5,822 nucleotides of DNA from positions 1 to 5,822 of the forward strand of contig DGIT01000019.1 of assembly GCA_002386465.1 (NCBI GenBank), read 5' to 3'. Within the stretch, counting starts at the first letter, position 1. Each line of letters starts with the position of its first letter. The position numbers and the translations under genes were made by a program. The DNA comes from Burkholderiales bacterium UBA4615. Lineage in GTDB: Bacteria; Pseudomonadota; Gammaproteobacteria; Burkholderiales; Burkholderiaceae_E. This document shows positions 1-4,598 of this stretch, piece after piece. The notes below the pieces were generated by a model. It was not told where the DNA came from. It worked only from the letters and a program-made list of their open reading frames with translations, and did no database searches.

Positions 1-467
1 CCAAACACGTAGCGGTGCGCGCCAATCAGGGCATGGGCAATCGCCACGCGGCACAGCCCTGGCACTGAGAGTTCAGAGGCATCGAATGCAGGATCGCGCT
101 GACGCATCCAGCGCTGCAGCGCTTGCCGCGCACCATCGGGATCATTGGCCGCCAGTGCCAGTTGAATCTCGGTAAAGGCGTGACTGAATTGCCTGAAACC
201 AAGCGTGAAATACAACACCGCGACATGCAGTGCCAGTACCAGCACCGGGTGGATCGCTGCCAGGACCCACTGCGCCAGCACCACGGCCAGCACCGCACTG
301 CCGACGGCTACGGCCCAGCCCAGAGCACCATGCCGCAGGCGGCCCGCGTCAGTGGCATGCGCGAGCCAGTCTGCAAAGTTGGCGGCCGCCTGATGCACCG
401 CATTGCCACCTGGTAGCGGACGGACCTGTTCAAGCAGTAGCGCGAGGATGAGAGCAACGAAACCCAT
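1..467 (-). CDS. CobD/CbiB-family membrane protein (N-terminal part, runs off left edge)
   Basis: The first 155 residues of a CbiB/CobD-like integral membrane protein are visible; the C-terminal half lies outside the window. In canonical CbiB the family acts in adenosylcobinamide-phosphate formation, attaching the aminopropanol arm to cobyric acid at the membrane. The sequence opens with a hydrophobic segment (residues about 3-13, then EQVRPL). A long hydrophobic stretch follows at about 48-90, probably two membrane passes. It ends in the family-like LGFRQFSHAFTEIQLAL (89-105) and an ND-x-GAR-x-AL-x-RW region (108-120). The ATG at 467 is preferred because the protein begins with the hydrophobic segment and the EQxRPL motif expected of Burkholderiales relatives; no good Shine-Dalgarno is seen. 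The gene starts 48 nt after the Nudix stop and is probably co-transcribed with it. Beyond residue 120 it departs from the canonical CbiB RD-x-ExxxEN pattern, so a true cobalamin role is uncertain. Confidence 0.85.
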   Translation of the reverse strand, partial: MGFVALILALLLEQVRPLPGGNAVHQAAANFADWLAHATDAGRLRHGALGWAVAVGSAVLAVVLAQWVLAAIHPVLVLALHVAVLYFTLGFRQFSHAFTEIQLALAANDPDGARQALQRWMRQRDPAFDASELSVPGLCRVAIAHALIGAHRYVF

Positions 468-515
468 CGTCAGATTATGCCGCGCGAACGCGCCTGCAGC
501 GCTGCCCCGAAGAGA

Positions 516-1220
516 TCAGACCGCCAGGAAACGGTAGAGATTGCGCAACATTGCAGCGGTGACGCCCCAGATGAAGTGCTCGCGGCCATCTTCACGACAC
601 CACGGCATCGCAAAAAAACTTCTTTCAGCCCCATCGTCCCAGCGATACACGCGCCGCTGGTGATTCACCGGGTCCATCAGAAACGCAAGGGGTACCTCGA
701 AGGACTCGGCCACTTCATTGTCATCCAGCGTGAGCTGATGATCAGGTTCCACCAGCCCCACCACAGGCGTGACTGAAAACCCGCTGCCAGTGAGGTACTG
801 CGGCATCTGGCCAAGAATTTCCACGTGAACCCGGGACAGACCGATTTCCTCTTCGGTTTCGCGCAGCGCGGTAGCCACGGCCGAGGCATCGGTGGGCTCG
901 GTGCGCCCACCCGGAAAGGCCACCTGGCCCGCATGCGAGCTCAGGTGCGCGGTGCGTTCGGTCAGCAGCACCGACACGCCTGCAGCGCGCATCACCAGCG
1001 GCACCAGCACTGCCGCCGCGCGAGGCGGATCAGTCCCCAGGCGCCAGCGGTCATCAATGAGTTCAGGCGTCCAGACCGGCGGGCGATGGAACCGTTCGCG
1101 CAGGGCGAGCGGATGCAAGCGCTCGGCGGGCACCGGCGACAGAGGCGGTGCCGATCGATCGATCGGCACCCCTTTCGGGTCGGAAATAAGGCGGCGCGGC
1201 GTAGACACCGCGCGGGTCAC
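516..1220 (-). CDS. Nudix hydrolase, probable CoA pyrophosphatase (NudL-like)
   Basis: The 234-residue Nudix protein probably cleaves coenzyme A or its derivatives to phosphopantetheine (or acyl-phosphopantetheine) plus 3',5'-ADP in the cytosol. The NuCoA/UPF0035 signature LLTERTAHLSSHAGQVAFPGG is at residues 85-105. It runs into the Nudix helix REtEEEIGL (120-128), where Glu121, Glu124 and Glu125 are the expected metal ligands. The first Glu of the textbook Nudix box is not conserved, which is also the case in E. coli NudL. About 84 residues precede the signature, against roughly 45 in E. coli NudL. This longer N-terminus (VPIDRSAPPLSPV..PPVWTPE) looks like the form usual in Burkholderiales. 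The start is a GTG whose first bases overlap the rplS TGA (GTGA, 1217-1220), so translation is probably coupled to L19. No independent promoter or clear ribosome-binding site is visible. A perfect 24-bp palindrome lies within codons 17-25. Confidence 0.92.
   Translation of the reverse strand: MTRAVSTPRRLISDPKGVPIDRSAPPLSPVPAERLHPLALRERFHRPPVWTPELIDDRWRLGTDPPRAAAVLVPLVMRAAGVSVLLTERTAHLSSHAGQVAFPGGRTEPTDASAVATALRETEEEIGLSRVHVEILGQMPQYLTGSGFSVTPVVGLVEPDHQLTLDDNEVAESFEVPLAFLMDPVNHQRRVYRWDDGAERSFFAMPWCREDGREHFIWGVTAAMLRNLYRFLAV
1147..1170. repeat. Perfect 24-bp palindrome with three overlapping GATC sites
   Basis: The half-site GGTGCCGATCGA is followed immediately by its exact reverse complement TCGATCGGCACC. 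The core is an ATCG tandem giving three overlapping GATC sites. It lies within codons 17-25 of the Nudix gene (encoding about GVPIDRSAP), 47 nt after the rplS stop. No T-run follows on either strand. Confidence 0.85.
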
Positions 1221-1612
1221 TGACCGGAGGCCGGTGCCGTAGCCGCCGACGGTGCACGACCGGGCAGCTTTTCTTTGATACGCGCCGACTTGCCGGAACG
1301 CTCACGCAGGTAATAGAGCTTGGCGCGGCGCACATCGCCACGGCGCTTGACCTCGATCGAGGCAATCAGGGGCGAGTAGAGCTGGAAGGTCCGCTCCACG
1401 CCTTCGCCTGAAGAAATCTTGCGCACGATGAACGAGGAATTCAGGCCGCGATTGCGCTTGGCAATGACCACGCCTTCGTAGGCCTGCACACGCTTGCGTG
1501 TACCTTCGACCACGTTCACGTTGACCACCACGGTGTCGCCCGGGGCGAAGGCAGGAATGGTGCGCCCGAGGCGAGCCATTTCTTCCTGTTCGAGTTGCTT
1601 GATGATGTCCAT
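1217..1612 (-). CDS. rplS: 50S ribosomal protein L19
   Basis: L19 sits at the interface of the 30S and 50S subunits and contributes to an intersubunit bridge. The 131-residue product shows the whole family signature. FAPGDTVVVNVNVVEG is at 22-37, RVQAYEGVVIAKRNRGLNSS at 41-60, FIVRKISSGEGVERTFQLYS at 61-80 and RRGDVRRAKLYYLRER at 90-105. It is about 16 residues longer than E. coli L19. The extra length is an Ala/Pro/Ser-rich tail (after ARIKEKLPGR) that looks disordered. The ATG at 1612 is the natural start, since MDIIKQLEQEEM is the usual L19 opening; a modest GTGAG lies 5 nt upstream. It is the last ribosomal gene of the rpsP operon. A 184-nt gap separates it from trmD, and its TGA overlaps the GTG of the following Nudix gene by 4 nt. 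Confidence 0.98.
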   Translation of the reverse strand: MDIIKQLEQEEMARLGRTIPAFAPGDTVVVNVNVVEGTRKRVQAYEGVVIAKRNRGLNSSFIVRKISSGEGVERTFQLYSPLIASIEVKRRGDVRRAKLYYLRERSGKSARIKEKLPGRAPSAATAPASGQ

Positions 1613-1796
1613 GCTGACTCACATGCCATCGTGCGCCGGATTGTTGAAGGACGACTGCAGCGGGCGACCTGCAAGAACAGGCCGGCCCCTGCATGAGGCG
1701 CTGGCTTTAGTACAGCAAGCGCATGCCCGGGCAGAGGATGACGTTTCGACGGATGGGTTCGGCTAAGACTGAAACCCAAGCGGCAAGCCCTCGATT
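1613..1796 (-). other. trmD-rplS intergenic region / possible L19 leader
   Basis: This 184-nt non-coding spacer lies between the trmD stop and the rplS ATG. It is far longer than the 14-17 nt spacers elsewhere in the operon. I see no convincing sigma70 promoter and no intrinsic terminator with a T-run. The minus-strand transcript could fold an imperfect stem-loop from GCATG-CGCT pairing with AGCG-CCT-CATGC (about + strand 1692-1727, with a 3-nt bulge). A GGCCGGCC palindrome follows at about 1680-1687. It could be an rplS leader or processing site, or simply relaxed spacing. Only the absence of coding potential is firm. Confidence 0.4.
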
Positions 1797-2546
1797 CTAG
1801 CCCAGATTTCGAAGAAATGCCTCGTCCTGTGGCGACAGCCGGCCATCGCGCCGCGCGGCCTCAATCAGATCCGGGCGCCTGGTCGCCGTGGCCTGCAGTG
1901 AGGCCTCACGACGCCAGCGCGCGATCCGGGCATGGTGCCCGGACATCAGCACTTCGGGCACTGCTTCGCCCCGAAACACCTCAGGGCGCGTGTAGTGCGG
2001 GCCCTCAAGCAAACCGTCGCTGAAGGAGTCGTGCTGCGCAGACTCGGCATCGGTCATGACACCCGGCAGCAGGCGCACCACGGCATCCATGAGGGCCAGC
2101 GCCGGCAATTCCCCGCCCGAGACCACGAAATCCCCGACCGAAATCTCCTCATCGACTTCGGCGTCGAGCAGCCGCTGATCGATCGCCTCGTAGCGACCGC
2201 ACAGCAACACCATGGCGGGCAGTTGCGCAAGCGACTGCACCCGGGCTTGCGTCAGCGGCGCACCTTTGGGCGACAGATGAATCACCCGTGCACGCGGCTG
2301 ATCGGCGGCCGCACGCGCCGCATGCAGGGCCTGCAGACACGCTGCCAGCGGCTCGGCCAGCATCACCATGCCCGGGCCACCACCAAACGGGCGGTCATCA
2401 ACACGCCTATAGCCGTCGGTGACCTGATCGCGCGGATTCCAGCAGCGAAGCCGCCAGATCCCACGCTCGCGCGCACGACCCACCACACCAAAGCCCGCGG
2501 CATGCTCGATCATTTCGGGAAACAGGCTGACGACTTCGAAATCCAC
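1797..2546 (-). CDS. trmD: tRNA (guanine-N1-)-methyltransferase
   Basis: TrmD methylates N1 of G37, next to the anticodon of tRNAs reading codons such as CCN, CUN and CGG. It uses S-adenosylmethionine and prevents +1 frameshifting. It is a trefoil-knot (SPOUT) dimer. The product has 249 residues, against 255 in E. coli. Visible motifs are DFEVVSLFPEM (2-12), RRVDDRPFGGGPGMVM (47-62), LLCGRYEAIDQR (114-125), VDEEISVGDFVVSGGE (131-146), RLLPGV (158-163), HDSFSDGLLEGPHYTRP (172-188) and VLMSGHHARI (199-208). By alignment Arg158 and Asp173 correspond to the catalytic E. coli Arg154 and Asp169. The loop normally reads RYEG but has Ala121 here. The start is a GTG 14 nt after the rimM TAG, with a weak AGG upstream, so translation is probably coupled. 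Confidence 0.97.
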   Translation of the reverse strand: MDFEVVSLFPEMIEHAAGFGVVGRARERGIWRLRCWNPRDQVTDGYRRVDDRPFGGGPGMVMLAEPLAACLQALHAARAAADQPRARVIHLSPKGAPLTQARVQSLAQLPAMVLLCGRYEAIDQRLLDAEVDEEISVGDFVVSGGELPALALMDAVVRLLPGVMTDAESAQHDSFSDGLLEGPHYTRPEVFRGEAVPEVLMSGHHARIARWRREASLQATATRRPDLIEAARRDGRLSPQDEAFLRNLG

Positions 2547-2560
2547 GCGCGGCGCCTGCG

Positions 2561-3094
2561 CTACCAGTCGGCCTGCCAGTCGACAACGATGCGGCCGGCC
2601 TCGGGCTCGGCCTCGAGCACATAGGCTTCAACGAAGGGAATCAGCACGCCCGCGTCGGTCTGAAGAATGGGATGGGCGCCGTGATCGTCCACCGAGACGA
2701 CCTGCCCTAAGGCATGGCCCTCACGGTTCTGTACAGCGCAGCCAATGAGGTCAACCCAGTACACCTCGCCGGCCTTCAGGGGCGGAAAATCGCAGCGACG
2801 CACGCTCACTTCGGCACCCTTGAGCGCCAGCGCTGCGTCGCGATCTGCACAGTCGGCAGGCTTGGCGACCACACCAGCACTATGCCGGCGCGCACGCTCA
2901 AGGATCAAAGTACGGTCGAGGGGCGCATGAGCAGGTGAACCTGCTCGGGTCAGATGCCAGGATGGCGCACGTGTGAGTGCCGTATCGGTCGCCCCTGCAA
3001 AGGGCTCGACCTTCACCCACCCATTGACGCCCCACGCATCGATGATGCGCCCCAATGCAATGAGGCGCTGCGGATCAGGGGCGTTCACCACCAC
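2561..3094 (-). CDS. rimM: 16S rRNA processing / ribosome maturation factor RimM
   Basis: RimM binds S19 in the 30S head and assists late 16S rRNA maturation. The N-terminal RimM beta-barrel is seen in RLIALGRIIDAWGVNGWVKV (residues about 10-29). The C-terminal PRC-barrel contains EVYWVDLIGCAV (110-121), LGQVVSVDDHGAHPIL (129-144) and VLIPFVEAYVL (150-160), and the protein ends in the usual IVVDW. With the start at the first of three consecutive GTG codons (3094, 3091 or 3088) the protein is 175-177 residues, close to E. coli's 182. The frame stays open for about 137 further codons upstream, but these lie over rpsP and are not RimM-like. No strong Shine-Dalgarno singles out one GTG. The first GTG is 17 nt after the rpsP TGA, consistent with coupled translation. 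Confidence 0.93.
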   Translation of the reverse strand: MVVNAPDPQRLIALGRIIDAWGVNGWVKVEPFAGATDTALTRAPSWHLTRAGSPAHAPLDRTLILERARRHSAGVVAKPADCADRDAALALKGAEVSVRRCDFPPLKAGEVYWVDLIGCAVQNREGHALGQVVSVDDHGAHPILQTDAGVLIPFVEAYVLEAEPEAGRIVVDWQADW

Positions 3095-3111
3095 CTGCAG
3101 CAAGCCCGCAC

Positions 3112-3378
3112 TCAGGCGGCTGCGGTGGCCTTTTGCTGCTCGGCGAACTGACGCACCAGTCGCGCCACGGTGGGGCTGACCTGCGCGCCATGGCTGCGCC
3201 AATACTCGACCCGCTCGAGCGACAAGCGCAGACCCTGCTCGCTTTGCGATGCGATGGGGTTGTAGAACCCCAGACGCTCGATGAAGCGGCCGTCGCGGCG
3301 ATTGCGGCTGTCGGTAGCCACGATATTGAAGAAGGGACGCGCCTTGGCGCCGCCCCGGGACAGACGAAGAACGACCAT
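3112..3378 (-). CDS. rpsP: 30S ribosomal protein S16
   Basis: S16 is an early-assembling 30S protein that stabilises the 5' domain of 16S rRNA. The 88-residue product (E. coli has 82) carries the full signature: MVVLRLSRGGAKARPFFNIV at the start, then ATDSRNRRDGRFIERLGFYNP at about 21-41, and RVEYWRSHGAQVSPTVARL in the C-terminal half. The ATG at 3378 is chosen over an in-frame upstream ATG at 3420 because S16 proteins begin MVxxRLxRxG and because AAAGG lies 7 nt before it. The upstream ATG would also overlap the promoter. It is the first gene of the operon, with a near-consensus promoter giving a leader of about 20 nt. Confidence 0.98.
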   Translation of the reverse strand: MVVLRLSRGGAKARPFFNIVATDSRNRRDGRFIERLGFYNPIASQSEQGLRLSLERVEYWRSHGAQVSPTVARLVRQFAEQQKATAAA

Positions 3379-3390
3379 TGGTGAGCCTTT
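3370..3390 (-). promoter_or_regulatory. Ribosome-binding site deciding the rpsP start
   Basis: On the minus strand AAAGG is followed by seven bases and then ATG at 3378. This supports initiation at the MVVLRLSRGG methionine rather than at the in-frame ATG 42 bases upstream, which lies upstream of the predicted transcription start. Confidence 0.7.
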
Positions 3391-3403
3391 CGAAGAACCC
3401 ACG

Positions 3404-3433
3404 ATCATAGCGTGAATCACTACTGCCGGTCAA
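3404..3433 (-). promoter_or_regulatory. Sigma70-type promoter for the rpsP-rimM-trmD-rplS operon
   Basis: On the minus strand a -35 box TTGACC (+ strand 3428-3433, 5 of 6 consensus) is separated by 18 bp from a -10 box TATGAT (3404-3409, 5 of 6). Initiation would be expected near 3397, about 20 nt before the rpsP ATG. It is the best promoter match I found in the window and lies in front of a ribosomal operon, as expected. A 6-bp inverted repeat CTGCCG/CGGCAG (3423-3428 and 3435-3440) brackets and overlaps the -35 box. Confidence 0.75.
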
Positions 3434-3464
3434 ACGGCAGCACAGGCGACACCAATCGCTGCGA

Positions 3465-4517
3465 TCAGCGTTTGCCCCCAAACGGATCGACCGGTGTTCG
3501 TGCACCTGAACCCGGGGTGGAGGCGGGGTTGATCACCAGACTGTTCGCCGGAAGGTTCAACAAAGGCGCGCCGCCTGCGCTCGCAGTGTCCCCTGCGCGT
3601 CCGCCCGGTCCCGTCCCACGCTGGATCGTACGGGGAGCCCCCTTGCTGGAGGCATCGTCCTGGCGACCCCCACGGTCCGATTCGCTTGGTCGCACCTGGC
3701 CCGTCGTACCGCCAGCCTGGTCGCCCTGCACCGTACGACTCTTACTTGGCTTTTCTGCCTTGTCGGTCTTTTCAGGCTTGTCAGGTTTACCTGAATCGGG
3801 TTTGTCCGAGCGGCCCGACTCCGGTTTGTCAGTCTTTCCAGGCTTATCGCGGTTCGCGTCGTTACGAGCCTGATCATTGCGGCCGCCATCATTTTTTCCG
3901 GGTGCAGGCTTGTCGCCGCGCGCTGGCTTGTCTCCCGCCGAAGGCTTAACCCCTTCCGTTGGTTTGCCCCCCGCCGCGCCAGTCGGTGCCGGGAAGCTCT
4001 TGTCAGTGCCGGTGCCTCGATTGACTAAACGCACCCGGCCATCCGGCCCGACGAACTTGGTGTCGCCCGACCTGGAGTCATGGGTCACGCGCGTACCGTC
4101 TGCATAGGACACACTGCCGTCCGGATGAATCTTGCCGGGATTGCCCGCGGGGTCGGCGCCACGCACGATCGTGCCATCGGGATACTGGATATTGCCGTCT
4201 GCGTTGCGTGAAGGTACGCCTCTGGCATCAGCACCGGAGTCCAGACGCACCGTGCCATCGGGCCGCTCGATCTTGATATCACCCGATCCGGCGTCATGGA
4301 CCACGCGGGTCCCGTCTGAATAGCGGATCGAACCATCAGCCTGCACTTCGCCTGACTGACCTCTCGGATCAACCGCCCTGACCTGGCGGCCATCGGAATA
4401 GACGAAGGTATCGCCGCGCCGCTGCGGCACTTCAGCATGCGCAACCTGAGCCGCCCATGCCAGGGCAGCACACATCAGCACACGCATCCCACCCTCAACC
4501 ACCGTCATTGCACGCAT
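3465..4517 (-). CDS. Exported DG-repeat protein with DKP-rich tail, function unknown
   Basis: I do not recognise this 350-residue protein as a named gene. A signal peptide is visible: a hydrophobic core (MRVLMCAALAWAAQVAHA, ending at residue 28) with a likely AHA|E cleavage, so it is probably periplasmic or surface-exposed. Residues 38-92 and 110-164 are two tandem copies, 72 residues apart, of a module built from YxDG, DGS-x-x-Y-x-DGTRV and PDG-x-VRL hairpin-like strands; about 30 of 55 positions are identical. Residues about 184-260 are low-complexity, rich in Lys, Asp, Pro and Gly with recurring DKP. A Gly/Ser-rich region follows, then a hydrophobic patch (APLLNLPANSLVI, 317-329) and GGKR. 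The start at 4517 has GGAAGGA seven bases upstream. An in-frame ATG at 4487 with GAGG upstream would give a more compact signal peptide and is a real alternative. No transmembrane segment or catalytic motif is seen beyond the signal. It probably has a structural or binding role, by inference only. Confidence 0.8.
   Translation of the reverse strand: MRAMTVVEGGMRVLMCAALAWAAQVAHAEVPQRRGDTFVYSDGRQVRAVDPRGQSGEVQADGSIRYSDGTRVVHDAGSGDIKIERPDGTVRLDSGADARGVPSRNADGNIQYPDGTIVRGADPAGNPGKIHPDGSVSYADGTRVTHDSRSGDTKFVGPDGRVRLVNRGTGTDKSFPAPTGAAGGKPTEGVKPSAGDKPARGDKPAPGKNDGGRNDQARNDANRDKPGKTDKPESGRSDKPDSGKPDKPEKTDKAEKPSKSRTVQGDQAGGTTGQVRPSESDRGGRQDDASSKGAPRTIQRGTGPGGRAGDTASAGGAPLLNLPANSLVINPASTPGSGARTPVDPFGGKR
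3738..3968 (-). repeat. Low-complexity DKP-rich coding segment
   Basis: Residues about 184-260 of the exported protein are almost entirely Lys, Asp, Pro, Gly, Asn, Arg, Ser and Glu, with DKP occurring repeatedly (for example GDKPARGDKPAPG and SDKPDSGKPDKPEKTDK). No hydrophobic core is possible, so this is probably a disordered, extended, charged linker. It could span peptidoglycan or bind it or other polyanions. The Lys and Thr codons make this DNA less GC-rich than its neighbours. Confidence 0.75.
4026..4406 (-). repeat. Tandem protein-coding repeat: two 55-residue DG-rich modules
   Basis: Copy 1 is encoded by 4406-4242 and copy 2 by 4190-4026, a period of 216 bp (72 residues). The copies share, without gaps, Y-x-DG, VR, DP-x-G, DGS, Y-x-DGTRV, HD, SGD-x-K, PDG and VRL. 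The codons have diverged, so this is an old duplication rather than a recent DNA repeat. The alternating YxDG/PDG strands recall single-sheet G-box-like or MORN/YD-like hairpin repeats; that resemblance is my inference. Confidence 0.8.
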
Positions 4518-4540
4518 CGCGCATTCCTTCCGTTGACTCG

Positions 4541-4582
4541 TGCTCGGGCAAGGCAGCGCGTCCCCAGACGCGCCCCCGAGCA
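4541..4582 (-). other. Two-tier inverted repeat downstream of the acyl-CoA dehydrogenase
   Basis: An outer perfect 8-bp arm pair (TGCTCGGG 4541-4548 with CCCGAGCA 4575-4582) encloses an inner perfect 7-bp pair (GCGCGTC 4556-4562 with GACGCGC 4567-4573) closing a 4-nt loop. It begins 16 nt after the dehydrogenase stop and ends 23 nt before the next gene's ATG. No T-run follows in the direction of transcription, so it is not a textbook intrinsic terminator. It may halt or stabilise the dehydrogenase transcript, or sit in the leader of the DG-repeat gene. Confidence 0.6.
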
Positions 4583-4598
4583 TCGATGTCCGGGAAGG

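Noticed and set aside
473..478. CATAAT, a -10-like box just before the CbiB-like gene
   Set aside because: No -35 match at suitable spacing, and it lies only a few bases from the start codon, so initiation there is unlikely.
496..505. GCAGCGCTGC palindrome in the Nudix-CbiB gap
   Set aside because: Ten-base GC palindromes are common in such DNA, and there is no T-run or other terminator feature.
1932..2624. 230-codon open frame on the plus strand
   Set aside because: It is antisense to trmD and the end of rimM, both of which are unmistakable. The translation is Arg/His/Gln-rich with no recognisable motif, typical of an antisense frame in GC-rich DNA.
3457..3470. CGCTG/CAGCG hairpin at the stop of the exported-protein gene as a terminator
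   Set aside because: The stem is only 5 bp and no T-run follows, so it is too weak to call.
3095..3505. N-terminal extension of the rimM frame
   Set aside because: The open frame continues upstream through rpsP, but RimM homology starts at about 3065 and S16 clearly occupies the other frame.
3781..3794. TCAGGT-TT-ACCTGA inverted repeat in the DKP coding region
   Set aside because: Short arms within a low-complexity coding repeat; a chance product of the repeated codons.
3412..3873. 153-codon plus-strand frame with repeated SGLS-type segments
   Set aside because: The apparent repeat is the antisense reading of the DKP-rich tail of the exported protein. There is no ribosome-binding site or homology of its own.
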